A DNA stretch of 64,000 bases from Caulobacterales bacterium (GTDB lineage: Bacteria; Pseudomonadota; Alphaproteobacteria; Caulobacterales; Caulobacteraceae): positions 186,001-250,000 of the forward strand of contig JAEKKJ010000016.1 of NCBI GenBank assembly GCA_019510435.1, written 5' to 3'. Of this stretch, positions 45,981 to 54,894 are shown in pieces. A program made the position numbers and the translations under genes. The notes under the pieces are model-generated. The model searched no databases. It was not told where the DNA came from and was given only the letters and a program-made list of their open reading frames with translations. Position 1 is the first letter of the stretch. Each line of letters begins with the position of its first letter.

Positions 45981-46598
45981 ATGTCGGCCCCTCAACTCGC
46001 GCCCCGGGCGCGCCCGCAGCAGGCGCGCGGCCAGGCGACCATGGAGCGCCTGCTCCAGGTCAGCGCCGAGTTGCTGGAGGAGGTCGGCGTGAACGGCTTC
46101 AACACCAACCTGCTCGCGCAACGGGCCGGTGTCGCCGTCCGCGCCATCTACCGCTACTTCCCCAACAAATGGGCGATCCTGGTGGCGATGGCCGAGCGCG
46201 CCAGCGCGCTCGAGCGCACCTGGATCGGGGACCTGCGCAGCCAAGGCGACGGCGACTGGCGCGCGGACGTCGATCGCGCGATCGACGGCTACTATGAGGC
46301 CGCCCGTCGCCACCGGGGCTATGCTGCGCTGCGCGCCGCCAGCCAGGCCTCGCCGGAGCTGCGGGCGGTCGACGACCGCTCGAGCCGCGAACTGCAGATG
46401 GACCTGGCCGCAGGCCTGCGCGAGCTGGGGGTGACGGTCGATGACCTCCGACTGCAGGTGCTCTGCCTTTCCATCATCGAGACCGCCAATCGGCTACTCG
46501 ACATCGCCCTGCAGTCGGAACCCCAAACAGCCGATCTGTTGGTCGCCGAACTCAAGCGGATGCTGGTCGGCTTGCTACAACAGTACCTTCCGACCTGA
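45981..46598 (+). CDS. TetR-family transcriptional regulator
   Basis: The 205-residue protein has the TetR DNA-binding domain in its first 70 residues: RGQATMERLLQVSAELLEEVGVNGFNTNLLAQRAGVAVRAIYRYFPNKWAILVAM, with YRYFPNKWAIL the recognition-helix signature. The C-terminal ligand domain is all-helical and not assignable (TetR_C_41-like). It is convergent with the coq4-like gene. The double palindrome upstream of that gene is a candidate target, though that is only inferred from position. Confidence 0.9.
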   Translation: MSAPQLAPRARPQQARGQATMERLLQVSAELLEEVGVNGFNTNLLAQRAGVAVRAIYRYFPNKWAILVAMAERASALERTWIGDLRSQGDGDWRADVDRAIDGYYEAARRHRGYAALRAASQASPELRAVDDRSSRELQMDLAAGLRELGVTVDDLRLQVLCLSIIETANRLLDIALQSEPQTADLLVAELKRMLVGLLQQYLPT

Positions 46599-46630
46599 AT
46601 GCGCTCGCAGCGACTGCCGATGCGCGGCGG

Positions 46631-47410
46631 TCAATTGGCGGCCGGCGCCATCACCCTGTAGGGATCCATCCCCCGCTCGCGCAGCCGCTGGTGCGCCAGG
46701 TCGTATTGGCGGGGCCGGCTGACGCCCATCCGGGCCCGGGCCGCCTCAAGCGGCTCGGCCAGCAGGGCGCGGACGTCCTGTTCATAGATTTTCGCCGCGG
46801 TCGCGCCGTGCCGGCGCGCCTCGCCGACGGCGCGCAGGAAGGGGGCGCTCGCCTTGACCTTCGCCGACATCTCAAGTGCGCCGAGCCAAGCGATGATCCA
46901 CTCCGTCCGGTCGTGATACTGCGCGCTGGTGAACCCCAGCACGCACTGTTCCCCGAGCGCATCGCGACCGTAGCCGGTCAGGATGTGCGCAAGGTCGTGC
47001 AGATCGCGCAATCGGTCGGTGAACCATTGCAGTTGGTCGGGGTGCCGCTCGATTCCCGGGACCGTGCTGGCTTCGACCAGGCCGGCCGCCGACAGGCCTT
47101 CGCGGCGCATGAAGGCGACATAGGCGTGGGCGACGCTCCCTGCGGGCAGGCGCAGCAGCGCGTCGTGGTCGTCCAGCAGGTCCGGCAGATAGGGTTCCTC
47201 AGCCATCAGCGCCCGGCCCCTCGCGCTTCGGCAGAAGGCATCGGCGAGGTTCCAGGATCTGCGGCTGGCCAGGCATTCCGCCATGTAGAAGACCTGCGCC
47301 GTGTCCTCCTTGTCCGCCAGCAGCTTGCGGAAGTGGCTGTAGGCGGCAAGCGGACGGAGCGAGAGTCCCGGCCGACCCGGGGCAACGAAGGGCGCGTCCG
47401 CGATCATCAT
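46631..47410 (-). CDS. Coq4 family protein (ubiquinone-biosynthesis-type)
   Basis: The 259-residue protein carries the Coq4 metal motif RDLHDLAHILTGYGRDALGEQ (HDxxH followed by Glu) near residue 143-163, preceded by LPAGSVAHAYVAFMRREGLS and followed by WIIAWLGALEMSAKVKA. In yeast and in alphaproteobacteria Coq4 binds a metal and was linked to C1 modification of the quinone ring. In this window no other ubi/coq gene is near, and the gene stands with a TetR regulator, so a use on another lipid substrate is possible. AGGGGA precedes two adjacent ATGs; the first is used. Confidence 0.85.
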   Translation of the reverse strand: MMIADAPFVAPGRPGLSLRPLAAYSHFRKLLADKEDTAQVFYMAECLASRRSWNLADAFCRSARGRALMAEEPYLPDLLDDHDALLRLPAGSVAHAYVAFMRREGLSAAGLVEASTVPGIERHPDQLQWFTDRLRDLHDLAHILTGYGRDALGEQCVLGFTSAQYHDRTEWIIAWLGALEMSAKVKASAPFLRAVGEARRHGATAAKIYEQDVRALLAEPLEAARARMGVSRPRQYDLAHQRLRERGMDPYRVMAPAAN

Positions 47411-47804
47411 CAAATCCCCTGTCGGCAGCTGCCATGTAAAGCGAGGGTGCGCGCGGGCCGAACCGCCCACCGATCCAAATGGATGCAATCACATCCATTT
47501 GGATCGGTCAATTGCGTACGGATTTCGGCAGCCTGTCCGGCTGGGACCTTGGTTCAGGGTTTCCCGCAGGTCCTTCGCGCCGTGCGATGCGCCGCCTTGT
47601 CCGGCCATTGCCTTGGTTGCGGATCAGGCTTGCGCCACGTCCAGACATTCAAGCCCGCGCGAACGGGCGACCTCACGGGACAACGCCAGCAAGCCTCCTC
47701 GCGGCGTTCCACCCGCTTCGGCAAGTTGCAGGCGCGCGCTGAGCAGTGCCGGAACCGGACATGGCCTTGCGGCTCCTCCCCCATCCCCGGAGCGTCGCCC
47801 CCGC
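47411..47804. other. Gap between the coq4-like and monooxygenase genes
   Basis: About 390 bases hold the 38-base double palindrome near the coq4-like end and otherwise no convincing gene. Short open frames here are all Arg/Pro-rich and look like GC-driven artefacts. Confidence 0.5.
47470..47507. promoter_or_regulatory. Double palindromic operator upstream of the coq4-like gene
   Basis: Positions 47470-47485 and 47492-47507 are perfect 16-base reverse complements around CAATCA. Each arm also contains a smaller palindrome of form ATCCA-N2-TGGAT (47473-47484 and 47493-47504), centres exactly 20 bases apart, or about two helical turns. This is the geometry of cooperative binding by two dimers, as in TetR-type operators. 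It starts 60 bases upstream of the coq4-like start codon. The AT-rich sequence stands out from its surroundings. Confidence 0.7.
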
Positions 47805-48800
47805 TTAGTTGGATCTTGCCAGAGCGTCGCGCGCCGCACTGGCTATCTCAAGCGAGCGGATGCGTTTGGCCTGGTCGAAAATCTGAGCCGTGAGAATGAT
47901 TTCGTCGGGTCGATGCTCGGCCACGAACCGTTCCAGGCCGGCGCGGATCCTTTCCGGTCCGCCGACCACCGCCTTGGAGAGCGGGGAACCGGCCGCGACC
48001 GTGCCGGCAAGGCGGCCGTCCGTGTCCTCGATCGGCGGCGGCAGCGGACCTGGCTGGCCACGATGTAGGTTCACGAACGCCTGCTGCAACGACGTGAAGA
48101 GGAACCGCGCCTCGGCGTCGGTCTCGGCCGCCACCAGGTTGAGGCCCAACATCAGGTGAGGACGCTCGCCGTGGCGCGAGGGCGCGAACTGCTGGCGGTA
48201 GATCTGCGCGGCCTGGTCCATCATCGCCGGCGCGAAGTGGGACGCGAAGGCGAACGGCAGGCCCAGCGCCGCAGCCAGCTGGGCGCCGTAAAGGCTGGAG
48301 CCCAGGATCCACACCGGCACCTTGGAGCCATAACCGGGGACGGCGCGGACCGCCTGGTTGGGTTGGGGGTCGTCGAGGAAGGCCATCAGCTCGAGCACGT
48401 CCTGCGGGAACTGGTCGACGCCCCCGGCCAGGTTGCGGCGCAGCGCCCTGGCGGTCACCTGATCCGTGCCCGGTGCGCGGCCCACGCCCAGGTCGATGCG
48501 CCCGGGATAGAGGGCGTCCAGCGTGCCGAATTGTTCGGCGATGATCAGCGGCGCGTGGTTGGGAAGCATGACTCCGCCGGCGCCCAGGCGAATGGTCGAG
48601 GTGCCGCCGCCGACGAAAGCGAGCGCCACCGCGGTGGCTGCGCTGGCGATGCCGGTCATGTTGTGATGCTCGGCGAGCCAATAGCGCTGGAAGCCCAGCC
48701 GCTCTGCCGCGCGGGCCAGGTCGCGGCTTGCGCGGAGCGATTGGCTAGGACTGCCGCCCTGCACGATGGGCGAAAGGTCGAGGACGGACAGCGGGATCAT
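47805..48800 (-). CDS. LLM-class flavin-dependent monooxygenase (luciferase-like, YhbW type)
   Basis: The 331-residue protein begins [57 protein letters not shown], the hallmark of single-component luciferase-like proteins of the YhbW type, with [41 protein letters not shown] following. FMNH2-dependent oxygenation of an unknown substrate is expected. Length and motifs are normal. It is divergent from the small membrane protein and desaturase genes, across 291 bases with no visible gene. Confidence 0.92.
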   Translation of the reverse strand: MIPLSVLDLSPIVQGGSPSQSLRASRDLARAAERLGFQRYWLAEHHNMTGIASAATAVALAFVGGGTSTIRLGAGGVMLPNHAPLIIAEQFGTLDALYPGRIDLGVGRAPGTDQVTARALRRNLAGGVDQFPQDVLELMAFLDDPQPNQAVRAVPGYGSKVPVWILGSSLYGAQLAAALGLPFAFASHFAPAMMDQAAQIYRQQFAPSRHGERPHLMLGLNLVAAETDAEARFLFTSLQQAFVNLHRGQPGPLPPPIEDTDGRLAGTVAAGSPLSKAVVGGPERIRAGLERFVAEHRPDEIILTAQIFDQAKRIRSLEIASAARDALARSN

Positions 48801-49091
48801 GGCGCGTATATAGGGGCGGCCGACCCGAACGACGCCGGCGCCGTTGGGTCAGGCCCATAGCAAGCCAGGTCGGCTCTGCGCCAGTCGGTGACCCCGGTCG
48901 CCTGCCCCGTCTTATCCAGCGAAGGGCTGCGAGCGTCCGGGTCGCTCTGGTTGCGGAAGTGCGACCAAGCCCAGCTGCCGCCGTGGCGCAAAGGGTCATC
49001 AGATTGGCGCGCCGCGCCGTCTCCGCCAGCGCGCAGGCGGCGTAGGCTGACTGCCAAGCGCCCCTTGAGCGGGCGACAGGGAGAGATCAAC

Positions 49092-49358
49092 GTGCCTCGC
49101 GACTTTGTGGAACCATCGCGTGACGGCCCCGCGCCAGGTCCGCCGGCAGCCCCCGTCGGCCTTCTTGGTCGCCTGCTGACGCTGATGCTGCACGGTATGC
49201 CGTTGCTGTTCGGGATCGGCTTCATCGCGCCGCTGATCGCGCAACTGGTCGAGCGGGTGGTTCCCGGGGCGGAGCAGGCTCAGTGGCCGCTGCTCACCGG
49301 GCTGGCGATCGGCGGATCCTGGGGCGCGCTCGCGATCCTGAGGGGGCGGTGGCTATGA
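49092..49358 (+). CDS. Small two-helix membrane protein preceding the desaturase
   Basis: The 88-residue protein starts at a GTG with GGGAG upstream (VPRDFVEPS). Two hydrophobic segments (LLTLMLHGMPLLFGIGFIAPLIAQLV, about 33-58, and WPLLTGLAIGGSWGALAIL, about 66-85) suggest a hairpin in the membrane. Not recognised. Its stop overlaps the desaturase start (ATGA), so it is translation-coupled and may be a partner of that enzyme. Confidence 0.65.
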   Translation: MPRDFVEPSRDGPAPGPPAAPVGLLGRLLTLMLHGMPLLFGIGFIAPLIAQLVERVVPGAEQAQWPLLTGLAIGGSWGALAILRGRWL

Positions 49359-50254
49359 GTGTCGTCGCAACGGCGCCGGACCGCGATCTCGACGGGCTTT
49401 CGACCCAGGAGCTGCTGCGGCTCGAGCGCGCGATCGCCGAGCAGTTCATGGGCGGCCTCCCGTGGGGTTCCATCATCTGGGCGTTCACCAACCTGACGGT
49501 CTGGCTGTCGCTTTGGCCGCTGACCTTGTCGGGGGGCCTGCCCCTTTGGGCGGCGGCGCCCATCGCGACGCTGAACGTGATCCTCGCCTATCTGCCCTCG
49601 CACGAGGCCCAGCACAGGATCATCGCCCGCGAAGGCGAGCCGCTGTTCTGGCTTAACGAACTCGTCGGCCACCTCTCGCTTGTTCCCATGGGAATGGCCT
49701 ACGGAGCCGCCCGGCTGACGCACTACGAGCATCACAAGCACGCCAACGACCCGGAGCTCGATCCGGACATCAACACCCGGTCCGACAGCGGCTGGCACAT
49801 GGTCGTCAAGGACATCGGCATGCAGCTTCAGACGGCTCCGAAGATGAACACCGCCTATGCCAATGCGCTGGAGCGGATCGGGACGGAGGACGCCCGGCGC
49901 GCCGGCGCCGTGGCCCTGGCGTACGCCCTCGCCAAGAACGCCCTGCTCTTCGGGTTCGCCTGGGCTGGCTACGCTCTGGAAGTGGCGGCGCTCATCTGGC
50001 TGCCCCACATCGTCGGCGGGGTCTACATCCGGTTCTTCCTCAGCTGGGCGCCGCACCACCCGGCCGCCGACCTGGGTCGCTACCGCGACACTCGCGGGTT
50101 CAGGAGCCGTTTGGGCAACATCCTGACCATGGGGATGCAGTACCACATCATCCATCACCTCTATCCGCGCGTGCCGCTGATGCGGCACCCGGCGGCGTTC
50201 CGGGCGCTTCGGCCTATCCTCGTGGCGCGCGGGTGCCGGTTGGACGGAATCTAA
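49355..50254 (+). CDS. Membrane fatty-acid-desaturase-family enzyme
   Basis: The 299-residue di-iron membrane enzyme has three His boxes: HEAQH (near 80), HYEHHKH (near 118), and HIIHHLYP (near 267), all within a layout of hydrophobic helices. These bind the two irons of desaturases, hydroxylases and carotenoid ketolases. The loop PELDPDINTRSDSGW and the end MRHPAAFRALRPIL are usual for the group. Which substrate (acyl lipid, carotenoid, alkane) is acted on cannot be told. The coupled small membrane gene upstream and the AraC gene downstream form its unit. Confidence 0.85.
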   Translation: MSVVATAPDRDLDGLSTQELLRLERAIAEQFMGGLPWGSIIWAFTNLTVWLSLWPLTLSGGLPLWAAAPIATLNVILAYLPSHEAQHRIIAREGEPLFWLNELVGHLSLVPMGMAYGAARLTHYEHHKHANDPELDPDINTRSDSGWHMVVKDIGMQLQTAPKMNTAYANALERIGTEDARRAGAVALAYALAKNALLFGFAWAGYALEVAALIWLPHIVGGVYIRFFLSWAPHHPAADLGRYRDTRGFRSRLGNILTMGMQYHIIHHLYPRVPLMRHPAAFRALRPILVARGCRLDGI

Positions 50255-50295
50255 CGCATGGCGCAGCGCGCCGCCTTCTGGGCATTTTACGCCAA

Positions 50296-51282
50296 ATGCT
50301 CGAGGCTCCAGAACAGCTGCCTGCGCCCCTAGGCTATTTCCGCCTGGTGTTGCGGTGCTTCGGCGATACGCCGGAGCGCCGGGCCGCCATCCTCGACGGC
50401 ACGGGCGTGACTGACGAAATCCTGCGGGATCGCACCGCCGACATCAGCCTCTTCCAGCAGCTCCGGCAGATCGAGAACGTCGCCGCCCTGTTCGGGGACG
50501 ATTGGGCGCTGCGGGCCCCCGAGCTCTGGAATCCCCCTTCGCACGGCCCGTTGGGGGTGGCCGGCGTCGCGGCGCCGGACATCGCGGCGACGATCGACGT
50601 GATCGTACAGTTCGGTTTTGTCCGGGGGCCGTACTACAGGATCTCGCTGCGGCGAGGACCGCGGTGGAGCCAGATGGACTACCGGCTGACGGTCGATCTC
50701 GACGAGCGCCTCGGGCGCTCGATGATGGAGATCTGCTTCATCGGGGTCCGGGCGGGGATCGCCTCAATCCTGCCCGCTCCCCTCACCGAACTCCACTTCT
50801 TCTTCGCCTACCCCGAACCCAAACACGCGCCGAGGCTGCGAGCCATCCTCGGCGAGAACGTCACCTACGGCGCCTCGCGCAACGCGATCCGCTTTCCCAC
50901 GGCATGGCTCGGCCTGCAGTCCCCCTTCGCCGACGCCGCCCTCTACGGCGTCGCGCTGCGTGAGTTGCAAGCCGCCAAGGCGCGGCTCACGGCCCCCGAC
51001 GGGCTGCGAGACCGGGTGGAGCGGCTGCTGCAATCGCTGCCCGCGGGCCGGCTCACCGAGGGCGAGGTGGCGCGGCTGACCGGCGTCTCGCGACGAACCC
51101 TGGTCCGCCGGCTCTCGGAGGCCGGCGCCAGCTATCGTCAGCTCGTCGACGCCGAACTCAGGGCCCGCGCCGAACGCCTCCTGCAAGCCGGCGACCTCTC
51201 GCACGCTCAGATCGCCGCGGCGCTCGGCTACACGGAATCGTCCAGCTTCAGCAGGGCCCGCCGCCGATGGTTCCGCGGCTAG
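50296..51282 (+). CDS. AraC-family transcriptional regulator (OruR/ArgR type)
   Basis: The 328-residue protein has an N-terminal effector region of the 'arabinose-binding' type (ERRAAILDGTGVTDEILRDRTADIS, FAAYPEPKHAP-like FFFAYPEPKHAPRLRAIL) and a C-terminal double helix-turn-helix (EGEVARLTGVSRRTLVRRLSEAGASYRQLVDAELRARAERLLQAGDLSHAQIAAALGYTESSSFSRARRRWF). The ATG used follows the desaturase stop by 41 bases; an in-frame GTG overlaps the desaturase end. It probably controls the desaturase unit. Confidence 0.87.
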   Translation: MLEAPEQLPAPLGYFRLVLRCFGDTPERRAAILDGTGVTDEILRDRTADISLFQQLRQIENVAALFGDDWALRAPELWNPPSHGPLGVAGVAAPDIAATIDVIVQFGFVRGPYYRISLRRGPRWSQMDYRLTVDLDERLGRSMMEICFIGVRAGIASILPAPLTELHFFFAYPEPKHAPRLRAILGENVTYGASRNAIRFPTAWLGLQSPFADAALYGVALRELQAAKARLTAPDGLRDRVERLLQSLPAGRLTEGEVARLTGVSRRTLVRRLSEAGASYRQLVDAELRARAERLLQAGDLSHAQIAAALGYTESSSFSRARRRWFRG

Positions 51283-51575
51283 CTCACACCGGGCGACGGC
51301 CGAGCCTGGCCCTCAGGCAAGCCGTTCAATCTCTGGCCCGGTGAGCTTTCAAGCCAACCTTACCAGCGCGCCGAAAGAGTCTGTGCCTGGTCGATGCCGC
51401 CATGTCGCAGACGCGCCATCAACAGACATTGGCATCCGGCCAGGAAGCGGGCATCTCGACCGCAGAGCTGTGCGTCCAGCGAACTAGGCTCCGATCCCGC
51501 GGCTGCCGCCAGGACCCGGACGTTGCCCCGTCGAAATCGGTCCTGGCGACCTGCATCGGACTTGATCACCTGGCC

Positions 51576-52355
51576 CTACTGGGCCGCGGCTTCGATCATT
51601 TCGGCGACCTCGGCGGGATGCGAGACCATGACCACATGGGACGCCCCCTTCACCACCAATGTCCGCTTCGCCTTTGCGCGGTCTGCCATGAAGGCCATGG
51701 CCGTGGGCGGAATGTTGAGGTCGGCGTCGCCCCAGATCGACCAGGACGGGATCGTCTGCCAGGCCGCGCCGACTTGGGCTTCCAGGAGAGCGGCCTGGGC
51801 GATCGGCCGTTGCGACCTGGCCATGGCGGCGGCACGGGCGGCCGGGACGTCCGCGGCGAACTGCCGGGGGAATTTGGCCTGGTCGATGTAGAGGTCGGCG
51901 GCCCCGTCGGAGAGCGGCACGGGCGGGGCCAGCGCTCCTCCGAGCGTTGATCCGGGAAACTTGCCCGACAGCCCGAGGCTCGTTTCCCCCGGCGCCGGCT
52001 CGAAGGCGGCGACATAGACGAGCGCCCTCACATTCGGCCGGGCGACTGCGGCGGCCGAGATGACCGCCCCGCCGTAGGAATGGCCGACCAGCACGACCGG
52101 GCCGGCGATCGATGACAGCAGGGCGCCGACATAAGCCGCATCGCCTTTCACGCTGCGCAGCGGATTGGCGACGGCGACCACGCGATAGCCGTCTTTGGCG
52201 AGCCGGTCGGCGACGCCATCCCAACTGGAACCGTCGGCGAAGGCGCCGTGCACCAGGACGACGGTGGGCTTGCCGTCCGCGGCCGCCGCCGAAGGCGCAG
52301 AGGCCATGGCGAGGCTCGCAAGCCCGAGCAGAATGGCGGGGGTCAGATCAAGCAT
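51576..52355 (-). CDS. Secreted alpha/beta hydrolase
   Basis: The 259-residue protein has a signal peptide (TPAILLGLASLAMASAPSAAAA) and a compact alpha/beta hydrolase fold: VVLVHGAFADGSSWDGVADRL (oxyanion side), nucleophile Ser in VLVGHSYGGAVIS, acid in IWGDADLNIP, and the His in KGASHVVMVSHP. Similar proteins are esterases or salicylate-esterase-like hydrolases. It heads towards two more hydrolase genes upstream on the same strand, a possible operon with the degenerate hydrolase (29 bases) and isochorismatase-like genes. Confidence 0.9.
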   Translation of the reverse strand: MLDLTPAILLGLASLAMASAPSAAAADGKPTVVLVHGAFADGSSWDGVADRLAKDGYRVVAVANPLRSVKGDAAYVGALLSSIAGPVVLVGHSYGGAVISAAAVARPNVRALVYVAAFEPAPGETSLGLSGKFPGSTLGGALAPPVPLSDGAADLYIDQAKFPRQFAADVPAARAAAMARSQRPIAQAALLEAQVGAAWQTIPSWSIWGDADLNIPPTAMAFMADRAKAKRTLVVKGASHVVMVSHPAEVAEMIEAAAQ

Positions 52356-52384
52356 GGGGAGGCCCTTCGGTTAGGGTGCGCGGG

Positions 52385-52870
52385 TCAGACGAAGCGTTGG
52401 ATGAAGACCAAGGCTTGCTGGGCGGCGGGACGGGTGAAGGCGTCGCCCGTGTCGACGGTGACCAGCAGCGGTCCCGCTCTTTCCGGTGAGGGCTCGTTCT
52501 TCTGCGGACCGGCCTGGACGGATGGCCGCGACAAGATGACGACAGTCGCCGCCGAGACACCGTCGAGGCCCAACGCTTCCGCCACCCGTCCGGCGACGCC
52601 ATACCCAACGATGGCCGGACGGCTGCTGAGCGCGCGCGCCAGCCGTGCGAAATGCGCCGCGGCCTGAGCGACGTCGTCCGGGCTCGCGCCAGCGCCCTGG
52701 CCTAAGGGCCATTCGGGGATCAGCGCCACATAGCCGGCCTCTCCGAACGTCTCCGCCCATCGGTCCCAGACCACGAGCGCGGATCGCGGCGGCCCGGGCA
52801 GGAACAGGATGGGCTGCCGGGCGTCCGCATTGGCCCGGGAGACCAGGTCGTCCCAAGGGCGCGGGGTCAT
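52385..52870 (-). CDS. Alpha/beta-hydrolase-fold protein lacking the nucleophile Ser
   Basis: The 161-residue protein has the early strands of the fold (PILFLPGPPRSALVVWDRWAETFGEAGYVALIPEWP) but the elbow reads GYGVAG where G-x-S-x-G is expected, and there is little sequence after it: no lid, and no clear Asp/His acid-base pair. It is short for the family. It may be an inactive or non-catalytic homologue or a gene in decay. It lies two bases after the isochorismatase-like gene and upstream of the active alpha/beta hydrolase gene. Confidence 0.65.
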   Translation of the reverse strand: MTPRPWDDLVSRANADARQPILFLPGPPRSALVVWDRWAETFGEAGYVALIPEWPLGQGAGASPDDVAQAAAHFARLARALSSRPAIVGYGVAGRVAEALGLDGVSAATVVILSRPSVQAGPQKNEPSPERAGPLLVTVDTGDAFTRPAAQQALVFIQRFV

Positions 52871-52872
52871 GC

Positions 52873-53484
52873 TCAGCGCCCTTCGACGGCGAAGAGGATC
52901 TCGGAGAAGCCCGGCACGGTCTCCGCACGGTTCCAGTCCCGTTGCAGTTCGCAGATGAGCTGGACCCAGGTGGTGGGCTTCGCGCCAGCCTGGATGAGCC
53001 GTTGGAGCCCGGCCTCATGCGCCACCCGCGAGGTGCCGCCGACTGCGTCGAACACGGGATAGACCTCGAAGCCCTCGGCGAGCGCGTCCAGCGCGGGGTG
53101 GACCAGGCAGACTTCGGTCCAGAGGGCCGCGAAGATCAGCTTCCTCCGGCGCGTGGCCCGGACAGCGCCCACGAAGTCCGCGTCCTCCCAGGCGTTGATC
53201 GACGTCCGGTCGATCGGCGCGATGTCCGGGAAGACGTCGGCCAGCTGGTGGATGATCGGCTGGTTGCGGCCGGTGGCGACATTCACCGTCGAGAGGACGG
53301 TCGGCAGGCCGTAGAGCTTCGCCGTCCTCGCGACGGCCGTGATGTTGGCGACGAGCGCGCGCTTCTCCATCGACTGGATGGATGAGACCTGCACCGGCTG
53401 GAAGTCGATAATCACCAGGGCGGCGTTCTGCGGGGTCAGCAGGTGGTCCGTGGCCGGGTCGCGAAGTGTCGGAAAGGACGTCAT
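52873..53484 (-). CDS. Isochorismatase-like cysteine hydrolase (YcaC type), copy 1
   Basis: The 203-residue protein has Asp27 in ALVIIDFQP and Cys126 in LWTEVCLVHPALDA, and SINAWEDADFVGAVRATRRRKLIF is typical of YcaC-like members. The family splits amides or ethers; specific substrates are mostly unknown. It lies 42 bases downstream of the hydrolase-cupin gene on the same strand. A second YcaC-type gene stands 7 kb away on the other strand in the same cluster. Confidence 0.87.
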   Translation of the reverse strand: MTSFPTLRDPATDHLLTPQNAALVIIDFQPVQVSSIQSMEKRALVANITAVARTAKLYGLPTVLSTVNVATGRNQPIIHQLADVFPDIAPIDRTSINAWEDADFVGAVRATRRRKLIFAALWTEVCLVHPALDALAEGFEVYPVFDAVGGTSRVAHEAGLQRLIQAGAKPTTWVQLICELQRDWNRAETVPGFSEILFAVEGR

Positions 53485-53526
53485 GGAGCGTTCCTCGGAA
53501 GTTTCGGGTCTCGGTGGGGGTCGCGT

Positions 53527-54894
53527 TCAGTGCGACGCTGGGGCGGCCGCGACGAAGGCGGTGTCGGTGGGCCCGACGCCGGTCAGGCGGACCACGGCGG
53601 GTGCGTCGCGCGTGAAGGCGAAATGGGGTGCGCCGGCCGGTTCGGTGTAGAGCGCGCCCGCGCCGAGCGGCTTCACGGCCGCGCCATCAGCGGTCGCTCC
53701 GTAGCCGAAGTACCATGCGCCGGAGATCACCGTGGCGAAGCGGTCGTCGCGGTGGCTGTGGGCCGCAATCCGCGTGTTGGGGGGCACACGGATTTCCAGG
53801 GCGTACGGACCTGGCTTCGCCGGATCCCCGTAGAGAAGCACCGTCTGGATGCCGCTCACGCCGGAGGTGCCCGTCCCAGCTCCGGCGCGCGACATGACCT
53901 CGGTCTGGTCCAGTGTGAGGCTGGCCGGCGCGAGCCGGCCGTCCACCGGCGTCGCCGGGGAAGCGTGGAGGAATTCGTGGATCGCCGCCGTCGTCGCGAC
54001 GGGCTGCTCCTCCATGAGCCAGTGTCCTGACCCCGCGATGACACGTTCCTGGACGTCGGCGGCGGCGCTCTGCATCACCAGGGCCATCATCGGGCCGAAG
54101 GAGGCCGCCCCGCCGATCGCCAGCACCGGCATCTTCAGCTTGCCGTGGCCCGCCAGCCAGGCGCGATTGTCGACGGCGTCCTGGTCGAAGGCGGCGAACT
54201 GCCGGAACCCCGCGTGCATCCGCCCGGGCGCTGCATAGAGCTCCGCATAGTGGGCGCGCGTGGCCTCGGGGAAGCGCCTCGGATCGGCCGAGAAGTCGTT
54301 CCAGAAGCGGTCGAGGTAGATGCGCTCCCGGCCGGCGACCAGCCGCTCCATGTCCGGCCCGCCAAATCGGAAGTGCCAGAGGAGCGGGTTCTTCAGCACC
54401 TCCTCCCAGGGGCCGATGCCGGGCACCGGCGCGTCCATCAGCACCAGCTTCGTCACCCGGTCCGAATGGCGGGCCGCCAAGGCATAGGCGACCATGTTGC
54501 CGATGTCGTGGGCCACCACGTCGGCGCGCGCGGCCTTTAGCGCGTCCATCACGCCCACGATGTCCTCGGCCTCATTGGCCTTCTCGAAGCCCGAGGCGGC
54601 AGGCGCCGACAGGCCCATGCCCCGCAGGTCGGGGACGATGACGGTGTGGTCCTTGGCAAGGTCGGCGGCCAGCGGCGTCCACATGTCGCCGGTGTCGCCA
54701 TAGCCGTGAAGCAGCACCACGGGCGGTCCGGCGCCGCCGACGCGCACGTGCAGCGTCGTGCCGTTGGTGGCGATCTCCTGGATACGGAATCCGGCCGGGA
54801 ACTGCGGCCCGGCCGCACGGGCGGGAAACGCCGCCAGCGTGGCGACCGCGGCGCCGGCCAAGGCCAGGCGGCGAAGCGAGCGGGAGGAGGTCAT
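53527..54894 (-). CDS. Secreted alpha/beta hydrolase (Asp nucleophile) fused to a cupin
   Basis: The 455-residue protein has a signal peptide (MTSSRSLRRLALAGAAVATLAAFPARA). The first 320 residues are an epoxide-hydrolase/dehalogenase-like fold: VVLLHGYGDTGDMW, nucleophile Asp130 in AHDIGNMVAYALA, and His in VIAGSGHWLMEEQP. The C-terminal 110 residues form a cupin (IRVPPNTRIAAHSHRDDRFATVISGAWYFGYG, with HSH and the late G-x-x-x-x-E-P). The fusion is unusual: hydrolase and cupin would act on one secreted molecule. GGAG lies nine bases before this ATG; an ATG two codons up is nearer. Divergent from the large regulator. Confidence 0.88.
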   Translation of the reverse strand: MTSSRSLRRLALAGAAVATLAAFPARAAGPQFPAGFRIQEIATNGTTLHVRVGGAGPPVVLLHGYGDTGDMWTPLAADLAKDHTVIVPDLRGMGLSAPAASGFEKANEAEDIVGVMDALKAARADVVAHDIGNMVAYALAARHSDRVTKLVLMDAPVPGIGPWEEVLKNPLLWHFRFGGPDMERLVAGRERIYLDRFWNDFSADPRRFPEATRAHYAELYAAPGRMHAGFRQFAAFDQDAVDNRAWLAGHGKLKMPVLAIGGAASFGPMMALVMQSAAADVQERVIAGSGHWLMEEQPVATTAAIHEFLHASPATPVDGRLAPASLTLDQTEVMSRAGAGTGTSGVSGIQTVLLYGDPAKPGPYALEIRVPPNTRIAAHSHRDDRFATVISGAWYFGYGATADGAAVKPLGAGALYTEPAGAPHFAFTRDAPAVVRLTGVGPTDTAFVAAAPASH

